Virus record (IMG/VR): IMGVR_UViG_3300017783_003926
Span: 1 to 55,086 of that record
Source: a virus
Length of the DNA: 55,086 nt
Reading direction: 5' to 3' (one strand)
Within the stretch, counting starts at the first letter, position 1; each line of letters begins with the position of its first letter. The position numbers and the translations under genes were made by a program. Under the pieces are notes generated by a model that did no database searches, was not told where the DNA came from, and saw nothing but the letters and a program-made list of their open reading frames with translations. Positions 49,222 to 55,086 of this stretch are shown piece by piece.

Positions 49222-49808
49222 TGCCGTTAGTACCTATGGTAGTAGAGCAAGAGTCACGTGGCGAACGTTCATATGACATTTATAGCCGATTACTTAAAGA
49301 CCGTATTGTAATGCTTAATGGTCCTGTTGAAGATAATGTTGCTAACTTAGTTGTTGCTCAAATGTTATTTTTAGAAAGTGAAAATCCTGATAAGCCTATT
49401 AATTTTTATATTAATAGTCCGGGCGGTGTAATTACAAGTGGCATGAGCATTTATGACACTATGCAATATATTAAATCGCCTGTTCATACTATTGTAATGG
49501 GCCAAGCATGTTCAATGGGTTCATTCCTTGCTCAAGCAGGTGAAGCAGGCAAACGTAAGATGTTGCCATATGCTCGTCATATGATTCATCAGCCAAGCGG
49601 TGGTTCACGTGGTATGCAAAGTGATATTGAAATTCAATATCAAGAAATAACTAAAATGAAAACTATCCTTACTGAGTTGTATGTTAAACATAATTCAAAA
49701 GGTAAGACATACGAAGACTTTGAAAGAGACATGGATCGTGATACATTTATGTCTGCTCAAGAAGCACTTGACTATGGATTAGTTGATCAAATTGTGGAGA
49801 AAAAATAA
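49221..49808 (+). CDS. clpP: ClpP-like serine protease
   Basis: 195-residue caseinolytic protease subunit. The catalytic triad is intact: Ser98 in [10 protein letters not shown], His123 in MIHQP, Asp172 in MDRDTFM. Substrate-groove and oligomerisation motifs are present ([29 protein letters not shown]). Cys replaces the usual Ala before the catalytic Ser (GQACSMG for GQAASMG). The N-terminal [20 protein letters not shown] is typical, including the axial loop. No Clp ATPase is encoded here, so it would rely on host ClpX/ClpA, with the phage ClpS and tmRNA tag feeding substrates. Confidence 0.95.
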   Translation: MPLVPMVVEQESRGERSYDIYSRLLKDRIVMLNGPVEDNVANLVVAQMLFLESENPDKPINFYINSPGGVITSGMSIYDTMQYIKSPVHTIVMGQACSMGSFLAQAGEAGKRKMLPYARHMIHQPSGGSRGMQSDIEIQYQEITKMKTILTELYVKHNSKGKTYEDFERDMDRDTFMSAQEALDYGLVDQIVEKK

Positions 49809-49993
49809 TGCCTATTCCGGAAAGAGTAACAGTACCAGAACCTAGAGACCCAAGCAAGAAACATTTTTATATAAGTCTTGTAAAAAGTGGGGTTAGAATT
49901 GTAGCAGGAATTGCTCTTTTTATGGGTGGCTATGCAGCCGCTGGTGTGTTGTTTATCGGAGCAGAACTTTTAGGTATTGCGGAGGAATTATAA
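49808..49993 (+). CDS. Small membrane protein
   Basis: 61-residue protein: N-terminal Pro/Glu-rich segment (PIPERVTVPEPRDPSKKHFY), then two closely spaced hydrophobic stretches (SGVRIVAGIALFMGGYAAAG; VLFIGAELLGIA). Start and stop each overlap neighbours by one base (TAATG). Function unknown. Confidence 0.7.
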   Translation: MPIPERVTVPEPRDPSKKHFYISLVKSGVRIVAGIALFMGGYAAAGVLFIGAELLGIAEEL

Positions 49994-50301
49994 TGAGTGC
50001 AGCCGCTATGAGAGTTGACGAACTAAAAGAGTTTGTTGCTGAGAAAAAAGGTATTCCAACTGAGGAAGCACTAACTAAAATGTTACAAGAAAATGTTTTA
50101 GTAGTAACATTCAATAAACTTGATGGTGCTGAAAGAATAATGACTTGTACTAAGTCGTTCAAAGTTATTCCGGAAGAACATCAACCTAAAGACAGTAATT
50201 CAAAGCCTAAACTAGGTACTGTCACAGTTTGGGACACAAATGCCAAAGGTTGGCGTAGTTTCAAATACGAGCGTGTAACAAAAGTAGAAGGAATCATTTA
50301 A
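49993..50301 (+). CDS. Conserved phage protein, possible DUF2693-like
   Basis: 102-residue protein. An N-terminal helix (MRVDELKEFVAEKKGIPTEE) is followed by a beta domain (VLVVTFNKLDGAERIMTCTK, then GTVTVWDTNAKGWRSFKYER) of the type seen in T4-like phage proteins annotated as DUF2693/WYL-like; the assignment is tentative. Last protein gene before the main tRNA cluster. Function unknown. Confidence 0.75.
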   Translation: MSAAAMRVDELKEFVAEKKGIPTEEALTKMLQENVLVVTFNKLDGAERIMTCTKSFKVIPEEHQPKDSNSKPKLGTVTVWDTNAKGWRSFKYERVTKVEGII

Positions 50302-50308
50302 CCCATTC

Positions 50309-50395
50309 GGAGAGTTGCCAGAGAGGTCGATCGGGGCTCCCTGCTAAGGAGTTGAACGCGTGAGCGTTCCGAGGGTTCGATTCCCTCACTCTCCG
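50309..50395 (+). tRNA. tRNA-Ser (anticodon GCT)
   Basis: Acceptor GGAGAGT/ACTCTCC, anticodon arm CTCCCTGCTAAGGAG with GCT, long class II variable arm (GAACGCGTGAGCGTTC), T-loop TTCGATT. The 3' end reads GTCA, so CCA is not encoded, unlike the other tRNAs here. Confidence 0.93.
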
Positions 50396-50404
50396 TCAAT
50401 GACG

Positions 50405-50575
50405 TGTTGAGGTTGCTCCTCGACTAGTATAGGTTACCAAGTCCTATATGATGAGAAGTGATGTCGCAATCACAACAAAAGGGTCGATGCAAGTATGCCG
50501 GCATGTGTATGCCGTTAGCGTGACGGGGCCGAGCAGGAGGGAATCCTGTGTTGAGAACTCCCCATGCATACACAT
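50405..50575 (+). ncRNA. Unassigned structured RNA region between tRNA-Ser and tRNA-Gly
   Basis: No open reading frame, but several perfect or near-perfect stems. They are GTTGAGG/CCTCGAC (50406-50412, 50418-50424); TATAGG/CCTATA (50428-50433, 50443-50448); GTGAT/ATCAC (50458-50462, 50469-50473); a closing helix ATGTGTATGC/GCATACACAT (50503-50512, 50566-50575); and inside it CAGGA/TCCTG (50534-50538, 50544-50548) with a possible GGGG/CCCC helix. It does not fit a tRNA cloverleaf or any RNA family I can name. Confidence 0.6.
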
Positions 50576-50580
50576 TAATT

Positions 50581-50654
50581 GCGGGTGTTGTGTAATGGTA
50601 AGACCTTAGGTTTCCAACCTAAAGATAGGAGTTCGATTCTCCTCACCCGCTCCA
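50581..50654 (+). tRNA. tRNA-Gly (anticodon TCC)
   Basis: Acceptor GCGGGTG/CACCCGC, anticodon arm TTAGG-TTTCCAA-CCTAA, T-loop TTCGATT, encoded CCA at 50652-50654. Confidence 0.95.
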
Positions 50655-50668
50655 AACTTTAACGGCAT

Positions 50669-50743
50669 TGGGTCGTAGCATAATGGTAAAGCAACGCTTT
50701 TTGGTAGAGAAGAGTATAGGTTAGAGTCCTATCGACCCAGCCA
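50669..50743 (+). tRNA. tRNA-Gln-like (anticodon TTG), degenerate
   Basis: Acceptor TGGGTCG/CGACCCA with G73 and encoded CCA, and T-stem ATAGG/CCTAT, are sound. The anticodon loop TTTTGGT gives TTG. However, the anticodon stem ACGCT/AGAGA has only three pairs of five, the D-stem GCAT/AAGC has an A-A mismatch, and the T-loop is TTAGAGT, lacking the conserved C56. Either a decaying or a specialised tRNA. Confidence 0.7.
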
Positions 50744-50781
50744 TTAAAGTACAAACTAATAAGTACTCAGAGGTTACATTT

Positions 50782-51072
50782 ATGAAGATTCGCCCATTAC
50801 ACGATCGAGTGATCGTACGTCGTGAGGAAGAAGAAAAGAAAACAGCAGGTGGAATTTTCCTACCTGGTACAGCACAAGAAAAACCTAACCAAGGAGAAGT
50901 AATTGCCGTCGGTAGTGGAAGGGTTTTAGAAAACGGAGAAGTTACTCCAGTTGATGTTAATATCGGTGACATTATTGTATTTGGTCAATTTGCCGGTAGT
51001 GACAAGATTGATGCAGACGGTGAAGAACTAATTATTCTTAGCGAAGGCGATATTAAAGCCGTAATTGAATAG
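50782..51072 (+). CDS. groES: GroES-like co-chaperonin
   Basis: 96-residue Cpn10. It starts [20 protein letters not shown], with the mobile loop [20 protein letters not shown] (about 19-38) that docks on Gro[13 protein letters not shown] follows, then the roof region and the C-terminal strand [17 protein letters not shown]. It is much closer to bacterial GroES than to T4 gp31. It would cap host GroEL to fold phage proteins such as the major capsid protein. It lies between tRNA genes with no obvious promoter of its own. Confidence 0.95.
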   Translation: MKIRPLHDRVIVRREEEEKKTAGGIFLPGTAQEKPNQGEVIAVGSGRVLENGEVTPVDVNIGDIIVFGQFAGSDKIDADGEELIILSEGDIKAVIE

Positions 51073-51087
51073 AAAGGAGTTGCAAGG

Positions 51088-51237
51088 ATGCAACAAAGCA
51101 AAGAAGAGCGTGATGCAATTATTGCCACTGTAGTAGCAGAAGTAAATGCAAACGTTAAAAAGTTAAATTCAGGTCCAATGGCTCATACATTAAAGCGTAG
51201 GGCCGCTTTAGAAAAGAAGGCAAGTAAGCGTCGATAA
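51088..51237 (+). CDS. Small basic protein
   Basis: 49-residue protein from ATG 51088 with AAAGGAG upstream, too short for many gene finders. Helical acidic N-terminal half (QQSKEERDAIIATVVAEVNA) and a strongly basic C-terminus (TLKRRAALEKKASKRR) suggesting RNA or DNA contact. Follows GroES by 15 bases. Function unknown. Confidence 0.6.
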   Translation: MQQSKEERDAIIATVVAEVNANVKKLNSGPMAHTLKRRAALEKKASKRR

Positions 51238-51240
51238 ATA
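51233..51240 (+). promoter_or_regulatory. Late-promoter-like box (GATAAATA) before tRNA-Thr
   Basis: GATAAATA overlapping the stop of the small basic gene, 14 bases upstream of tRNA-Thr. Could start a tRNA-Thr/tRNA-Asn transcript late in infection. Confidence 0.4.
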
Positions 51241-51254
51241 AATGACGCAATTAT

Positions 51255-51330
51255 GCTCCCGTAGCTCAGCAGGCAGAGCAACTGATTTGTAATCAGTAGG
51301 TCGTTGGTTCGATTCCGACCGGGAGCTCCA
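51255..51330 (+). tRNA. tRNA-Thr (anticodon TGT)
   Basis: Acceptor GCTCCCG/CGGGAGC, anticodon arm CTGAT-TTGTA-ATCAG with TGT, T-loop TTCGATT, encoded CCA. Confidence 0.95.
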
Positions 51331-51336
51331 CTTTTT

Positions 51337-51411
51337 TCCGCAGTAGCTCAGTGGTAGAGCAGTTGACTGTTAATCAATTGGTCGTAGGTTCGACCCCTAC
51401 CTGCGGAGCCA
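51337..51411 (+). tRNA. tRNA-Asn (anticodon GTT)
   Basis: Acceptor TCCGCAG/CTGCGGA, anticodon arm TTGA-CTGTTAA-TCAA with GTT, T-loop TTCGACC, encoded CCA. Six bases after tRNA-Thr. Confidence 0.95.
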
Positions 51412-51420
51412 TCTTTTTAC

Positions 51421-51449
51421 TTGACACATCTATTATTAGGTGTTATGTT
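51421..51449 (+). promoter_or_regulatory. Sigma70-like promoter
   Basis: TTGACA 51421-51426, 17-base spacer, TATGTT 51444-51449, before the membrane protein gene at 51481. Confidence 0.65.
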
Positions 51450-51480
51450 AGTATAGTAGAAACAAAGAAAGGACCCTAAG

Positions 51481-51774
51481 ATGAGAGAATGGGTATACAA
51501 CTGTTGGAATGTAGTAATGGATCACGAAAAGAATCCACTAAGTAATATTCCGGATTTTAGTACACGACATATGATTATGCAAGTATTAGCATGGATGTGG
51601 TGTATTATCTTTGCTATCATTGTAGGTAGTATGTGGGCAGGTATTTTTAGTATGGTGCTTCATGCATTATTGCTAGGTGCGATTGCAGTTACAGTAGCAA
51701 CATTTGAAACTGCAAAACGTAAGCCACAATACTTTGGCGGCTTTGGTCGTGGACAAGGTGGCGAACACGAATAA
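51481..51774 (+). CDS. Membrane protein
   Basis: 97-residue protein with AAAGGA upstream. Cytoplasmic-type N-terminus (REWVYNCWNVVMDHEKNPLS), two membrane helices (IMQVLAWMWCIIFAIIVGSM; IFSMVLHALLLGAIAVTVAT) and a Gly-rich tail (PQYFGGFGRGQGGEHE). Its stop overlaps the next start (TAATG). Function unknown. Confidence 0.75.
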   Translation: MREWVYNCWNVVMDHEKNPLSNIPDFSTRHMIMQVLAWMWCIIFAIIVGSMWAGIFSMVLHALLLGAIAVTVATFETAKRKPQYFGGFGRGQGGEHE

Positions 51775-51926
51775 TGTTTTATGTAGTGAATATAAAGTCC
51801 GGAGGCATCATAGATGTCTATGACAGTTTAGGTGAAGCAAGTGAACTTGTTGATAAACACCCAGAATGGACGATCATGATAAAATACAATGATCGATCAA
51901 GACTTAGAAACAAATACGGAGATTGA
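51774..51926 (+). CDS. Small hypothetical protein
   Basis: 50-residue protein beginning MFYVVNIKSGGIIDVYDSLG, with a strand-strand-helix-strand pattern (EASELVDKHPEWTIMIKYND). Starts in the previous stop codon and is followed two bases later by another small gene. No motif recognised. Confidence 0.62.
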   Translation: MFYVVNIKSGGIIDVYDSLGEASELVDKHPEWTIMIKYNDRSRLRNKYGD

Positions 51927-51928
51927 AC

Positions 51929-52069
51929 ATGAGTAATCCAAACGAAGCAGGCGATACAAAAGGTGCCATTCTAGCATTTTTAATTATTGCTATAATGATG
52001 ATTGGCACACCTGTTGCAATCGGAACCGCAATGGGTTGGTTCAATCTATTTGGTATACTAGGATTCTAA
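51929..52069 (+). CDS. Small single-pass membrane protein
   Basis: 46-residue protein: hydrophilic start (MSNPNEAGDTKG) and a long hydrophobic stretch (AILAFLIIAIMMIGTPVAIG) ending AMGWFNLFGILGF. Third gene of a small membrane-protein operon that ends at tRNA-Trp. Function unknown. Confidence 0.6.
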   Translation: MSNPNEAGDTKGAILAFLIIAIMMIGTPVAIGTAMGWFNLFGILGF

Positions 52070-52078
52070 ATTTAATAT

Positions 52079-52153
52079 AGGCGAGTGGTGTTAACGGTAG
52101 CACATGGGTCTCCAAAACCTAAAGTCGCGGTTCGAATCCGTGCTCGTCTGCCA
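52079..52153 (+). tRNA. tRNA-Trp (anticodon CCA)
   Basis: Acceptor AGGCGAG/CTCGTCT (one G-T), anticodon arm GGGT-CTCCAAA-ACCT with CCA, T-loop TTCGAAT, encoded CCA. Confidence 0.93.
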
Positions 52154-52165
52154 TTTACCACTTTC

Positions 52166-52193
52166 TTGACTTTTAATTAAAAAGAAGTATAAT
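52166..52193 (+). promoter_or_regulatory. Sigma70-like promoter of tRNA-Ala
   Basis: TTGACT 52166-52171, 16-base spacer, TATAAT 52188-52193. Predicted start about 52200, immediately at the tRNA 5' end. Confidence 0.75.
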
Positions 52194-52203
52194 TATATTA
52201 TAT

Positions 52204-52279
52204 GGGGCTGTAGCTCAGTTGGGAGAGCGACTGGTTTGCAACCAGTAGGTCGTAGGTTCGATCCCTATCAGCTCCACCA
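52204..52279 (+). tRNA. tRNA-Ala (anticodon TGC)
   Basis: Acceptor GGGGCTG/CAGCTCC, anticodon arm CTGGT-TTGCA-ACCAG with TGC, T-loop TTCGATC, encoded CCA. Confidence 0.95.
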
Positions 52280-52287
52280 TTTTAATT

Positions 52288-52743
52288 ATGAAAGAATTAG
52301 TAGTTTTAGTAGGAGCACTTTTGTTAGCAAGAGTGTTACCTATATTAGATCCAAGTTACGCAAACTTTACCCCATTGTTTGCTGTAGCAATATTCTTTCC
52401 GTTAACACAAAGTAAACTATTATCTTATTCTGTACCGCTAGGAGTAATGTTTTTAACAGACTTATTCTTAGGATTTAGTGCAATAAATTTAGTAGTGTAT
52501 TTTGTGTTAGCACTTATCATATCATTATCACGTAGCATTAACAATTATGTTTATACTAGTATTATTGGTATAGGACTGTGGCATGTTATTGTAAACTTCT
52601 TTGTGTGGTTATCAAATCCTAGTATGTCATTATTACAAACTTATGCAATGGCTATACCATTTGACTTTAAACTGTTACTAAGCACATTAGTATATGGTAC
52701 AGCATTGTCATTACTATTACAAAGGAAACATGCTTACACTTAA
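52288..52743 (+). CDS. DUF6580-like membrane protein (possible vitamin-uptake component)
   Basis: 151-residue protein with five or six membrane helices. The sequence VLPILDPSYANFTPLFAVAI, then PLGVMFLTDLFLGFSAINLV, VYFVLALIISLS, WHVIVNFFVWLSNP and AIPFDFKLLLSTLVYG follows the DUF6580 pattern (N-F-(T/S)-P, (S/T)-D-x-x-L-G, N-F-x-V-W, A-(I/L)-P-F). That family looks like the substrate-binding unit of ECF-type vitamin transporters and can lie beside TonB receptors. It starts 8 bases after the tRNA-Ala CCA and overlaps the receptor gene by 14 bases, so the two are coupled. Substrate unproven. Confidence 0.75.
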   Translation: MKELVVLVGALLLARVLPILDPSYANFTPLFAVAIFFPLTQSKLLSYSVPLGVMFLTDLFLGFSAINLVVYFVLALIISLSRSINNYVYTSIIGIGLWHVIVNFFVWLSNPSMSLLQTYAMAIPFDFKLLLSTLVYGTALSLLLQRKHAYT

Positions 52744-54547
52744 AAAAGGAAGAATCAAGAAAGATTTAAAAAGATTACTTAGAATTGACAATATTATAAC
52801 CATGGGCTTAATAGCACTACTGTTTTTTGGATTACGGGCCAATGCAGATGACCATTTAACATATCATGGACATACAGTTGACCCATTAGAAATTACAATA
52901 TATGCATACCGTACAGCAAGTGATCACAGAGCAAAAACATACAGTTCAAATGTAATAGAAGCAGACGAACTAGACGATATAGAAGTATCTGGAGTTGACT
53001 TACAAACAACTGGACCTAAAGGACAACAAACAAGTTTGTTTATTAGAGGCACAAATAGCAATCATTCATTAATTGCTATTAACGGTATTAGCATTAAAGA
53101 CCATAGTACAATTTCTGGAAATGACGATCTAGGACAAATAGGAATATTAGGTTTTGATCAAATTGAAATTATAAAAGGACCGGCTGGTTCATTATATGGA
53201 CCTGATGCCATTGGAGGTGTAATTAACTTACAATCAGGTATTAATTATAATAATGAATTAAAGTATACACTAGGATCAAACAACTTAAAGAAACAAAATT
53301 TAAGTCTTGGTGAAAGTGTAGGTGCTCATCTTTTTAGCCTTGATGTTGAAAAAGAATCTAGTGATAGTATCAGTGTAGCAGAAGGTCCTGAAACTGATCC
53401 ATATGTATTTCGTAACTACAACTTTGTATACGAAACATATTTAGATAATGGATACGTATTAACTGGAAATTTAATCGGTAGAAATAACGATAGCAATCTT
53501 GACGGAGGTGGTGTTGACGATCTTGACTATACAGGTAATTGGAAATTTAACAATAGACAAATAGCACTAAAGAATAAAACTACTGCGTTTGTTTATAATA
53601 ATTCAGAACATAAAAGACAATACACAGACGACGGATTGGTTAGTAACTATAACAGTATTAGCGATACATTTTTAACACATAAAACATCTACAATAAACGA
53701 AATAGACTTTACATATGGACTAGAGTACGTAACTTCTAAAGCAGATTTCGAAGTTAATTTGCCATATTATACTTCATTAGTAAATGCAACACGTAATAAT
53801 ACAGGACTATTCTTTGGTAGTGATTATGTAATAGACGGTACTGTTGGGTCGTTTGGTGTAAGATACGACAATGCTAGTAACTTCAAAAACGAATGGACAT
53901 ATAGAGTTGGTATAGCAAGAGGCAACTATAGATTAAGTCATTCAACTGGATTTAAAACTCCTACCGTTTACGAAATGTATGGTATAGACAATTATGGATT
54001 TGAAGGCAACCCAAACTTATTTTCTGAAACTAGTAAGTCTTATGAAATTGGATATAATGACGGAGCATTAGATGTTGCGGTGTTTACTACTTCAGTTAAA
54101 GATACATTGACATACGAAGGTTCAACATATAACAATAAAGGTACAAGTAGACACAATGGTGTAGAAATACAATATACAAATACATTTGGTCCAGTAACTC
54201 TAGTAAACGGTTATACATTATTGTTTACAGAAGATACAAACGGACAGGATCTTTTGCGTCGACCAAAACATAGTTACAACGGTAATATATATTATGATGT
54301 TGACAGTACTACTAGACTAAAACTTAATGCAAGGTATGACGGAAAGTATGACGATATTCACAGTTCGACTTGGCAAAGAACAGAAATGCCGTCAGTATCA
54401 CTTTTTGATGTGTCATACCAAAAATATGTGGACAACATTTTATTTGAAATAAAGGTTGACAACGTAACTAATAAGCGTTATAATAAACCACATGGATACA
54501 AGCAGACCGGTAGAACATACCTTGCTAGTATTGCATATAAGTTTTAA
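52730..54547 (+). CDS. BtuB-like TonB-dependent outer membrane receptor
   Basis: 605-residue receptor from ATG 52730; a long basic n-region precedes the signal core (IITMGLIALLFFGLRANA). A possible TonB box (DPLEITIYA) lies just after cleavage. The plug domain is clear: TGPKGQQTSLFIRGTNSNHS, LIAINGISIKD, FDQIEIIKGPAGSLYGPDAI and GGVINL, closely following E. coli BtuB. The 22-stranded barrel includes SHSTGFKTPTVYEMYG, NPNLFSETSKSYEIGYNDGA, HNGVEIQYTNTFGPVTLVNG and LKLNARYDGK. It ends VTNKRYNKPHGYKQTGRTYL, ASIAYKF with terminal Phe. BtuB binds cobalamin; here the substrate is inferred. Very unusual in a phage. Confidence 0.9.
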   Translation: MLTLKKGRIKKDLKRLLRIDNIITMGLIALLFFGLRANADDHLTYHGHTVDPLEITIYAYRTASDHRAKTYSSNVIEADELDDIEVSGVDLQTTGPKGQQTSLFIRGTNSNHSLIAINGISIKDHSTISGNDDLGQIGILGFDQIEIIKGPAGSLYGPDAIGGVINLQSGINYNNELKYTLGSNNLKKQNLSLGESVGAHLFSLDVEKESSDSISVAEGPETDPYVFRNYNFVYETYLDNGYVLTGNLIGRNNDSNLDGGGVDDLDYTGNWKFNNRQIALKNKTTAFVYNNSEHKRQYTDDGLVSNYNSISDTFLTHKTSTINEIDFTYGLEYVTSKADFEVNLPYYTSLVNATRNNTGLFFGSDYVIDGTVGSFGVRYDNASNFKNEWTYRVGIARGNYRLSHSTGFKTPTVYEMYGIDNYGFEGNPNLFSETSKSYEIGYNDGALDVAVFTTSVKDTLTYEGSTYNNKGTSRHNGVEIQYTNTFGPVTLVNGYTLLFTEDTNGQDLLRRPKHSYNGNIYYDVDSTTRLKLNARYDGKYDDIHSSTWQRTEMPSVSLFDVSYQKYVDNILFEIKVDNVTNKRYNKPHGYKQTGRTYLASIAYKF

Positions 54548-54551
54548 CAAT

Positions 54552-54626
54552 GGCCCGTTCGTCTAGTGGTTAGGACACATGGTTTTCATCCATGCAACAG
54601 GAGTTCGATTCTCCTACGGGCTACCA
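54552..54626 (+). tRNA. tRNA-Glu (anticodon TTC)
   Basis: Acceptor GGCCCGT/ACGGGCT (first pair G-T), anticodon arm CATGG-TTTTCAT-CCATG with TTC, T-loop TTCGATT, encoded CCA. Begins four bases after the receptor stop. Confidence 0.94.
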
Positions 54627-54632
54627 TTTTAC

Positions 54633-54707
54633 GGTCTGGTAGTTAAACGGTTATAATTCCGCCCTGTCACGGCGGCGTTCGGGGTTCGATTCCCCGTCAG
54701 ACCGCCA
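54633..54707 (+). tRNA. tRNA-Asp (anticodon GTC)
   Basis: Acceptor GGTCTGG/TCAGACC, anticodon arm CCGCC-CTGTCAC-GGCGG with GTC, T-loop TTCGATT, encoded CCA. Six bases after tRNA-Glu. Confidence 0.95.
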
Positions 54708-54714
54708 TTAGTGG

Positions 54715-54743
54715 TTGACATTTAATCTATTAGAGGTTATAAT
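54715..54743 (+). promoter_or_regulatory. Consensus sigma70 promoter of the DNA ligase gene
   Basis: TTGACA 54715-54720, 17-base spacer, TATAAT 54738-54743, 36 bases before the ligase ATG. Confidence 0.88.
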
Positions 54744-54779
54744 GTATATAACAATTAGGCAAATACAAAGAGGCAACAT

Positions 54780-55086
54780 ATGCGAACACAACCACAAGAT
54801 ATAATTGCAAGGCTAGAAGCTGACAATAGTAAGCTCGCCAAACAAGCAATCTTAAAAGAAGCACTTGAAGAAGGTGTACCAGAGTTTTTCGAAGGTATTA
54901 CAATGGCACTTGATGCTCTTGTTACTTTTGGCGTTAAGCAAGTACCTGAGCGTTCAGATGTACTAACCGGACAAGGTCTTTCATGGCCAGTGTTCAAAGA
55001 GCTTGCTGATAAACTTGCCAATCGTGAACTAACAGGACATGCGGCACGTGATGCTATCGAACTTGCAATGGGTGTTGCTACTACAG
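54780..55086 (+). CDS. ATP-dependent DNA ligase, N-terminal part (3' truncated)
   Basis: The first 102 codons of a gene that runs off the window. ATG 54780 follows a consensus promoter and GAGG. The helical N-terminal DNA-binding domain of T4-type ligases is recognisable: IIARLEADNSKLAKQAILKE, FFEGITMALDALVTFGVKQV, GQGLSWPVFKELADKLANRE and LTGHAARDAIELAMGVAT. The nucleotidyltransferase lysine motif lies beyond the end. It would seal nicks in phage replication and repair. Confidence 0.82.
   Translation, partial: MRTQPQDIIARLEADNSKLAKQAILKEALEEGVPEFFEGITMALDALVTFGVKQVPERSDVLTGQGLSWPVFKELADKLANRELTGHAARDAIELAMGVATT

Noticed and set aside
50448-50480. Possible hammerhead ribozyme (TGATGAG followed by a stem and an A-rich strand)
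   Set aside because: The TGATGAG stretch and following stem fit, but the required GAAA after stem II and a cleavage triplet closed by stem III are missing.
1-55086. Integrase, attachment sites, CRISPR arrays, IS elements and rRNA
   Set aside because: None was seen on reading either strand. The gene density and content fit a lytic-type phage segment rather than a prophage or cellular contig.

Overview
The window is a contiguous stretch of an AT-rich, gene-dense, lytic-type tailed phage genome. It carries T4-like myovirus hallmarks: nrdA-nrdB-glutaredoxin, a gp5.4-like PAAR tip protein beside a giant tail-fibre-type protein, a T4-type DNA ligase start, and many overlapping ATGA/TAATG gene junctions. 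Several features point to a marine alphaproteobacterial host, possibly SAR11/Pelagibacterales. The clearest is a circularly permuted two-piece tmRNA of the alphaproteobacterial type. A ribosomal protein S21, a peroxiredoxin, a ClpS adaptor and many small genes of the kind known from marine T4-like phages agree with this. Host assignment is an inference; no taxonomic search was possible.

Layout. 1-2.8 kb: class I ribonucleotide reductase and glutaredoxin. 2.8-14.6 kb: structural block with a 3640-residue fibre-like protein and a PAAR tip. 14.6-17.8 kb: small genes, serine hydroxymethyltransferase, tmRNA and a small beta-barrel protein. 17.9-23.7 kb: nuclease, SleB-type wall hydrolase, three lipoproteins, a membrane coiled-coil protein, S21 and a 2OG oxygenase. 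23.7-28.9 kb: GMP reductase, a transporter-like protein, a barrel protein, Hsp20, ClpS, and heme oxygenase followed by a ferredoxin-dependent bilin reductase. 28.9-37.4 kb: a large late protein and then a curli (type VIII secretion) operon (CsgF, CsgG, curlin-like, FecR-like, curlin-repeat) ending in a CHASE2-adenylate cyclase. 37.4-38.6 kb: the only minus-strand operon, four small mostly membrane proteins. 38.7-50.3 kb: peroxiredoxin, 2OG oxygenase, tRNA-Arg, AbrB-like protein, IF-1, SprT-like protease, DNA methyltransferase, ParB-like protein, GIY-YIG-like protein, TilS-like lysidine synthetase, many small conserved unknowns and ClpP. 50.3-54.8 kb: nine further tRNA genes interleaved with an unexplained structured RNA region, GroES, small membrane proteins and a BtuB-like TonB-dependent receptor cassette. 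54.8 kb to the end: start of an ATP-dependent DNA ligase.

How it fits together. The genes suggest takeover of three host systems. Translation: tmRNA, IF-1, S21, TilS and ten tRNAs. Proteostasis: ClpP, ClpS, Hsp20, GroES and the tmRNA degradation tag. Nucleotide supply: NrdAB, Grx, SHMT and GMP reductase, which would favour A and T in an AT-rich genome. Envelope genes form a fourth theme: the curli export system, the TonB receptor, barrels and lipoproteins. Two promoter classes recur. Host-like TTGACA-N17-TATAAT promoters precede tRNA, tmRNA and many small or metabolic genes. T4-late-like (N)NTAAATA boxes precede structural, curli and other probable late genes.
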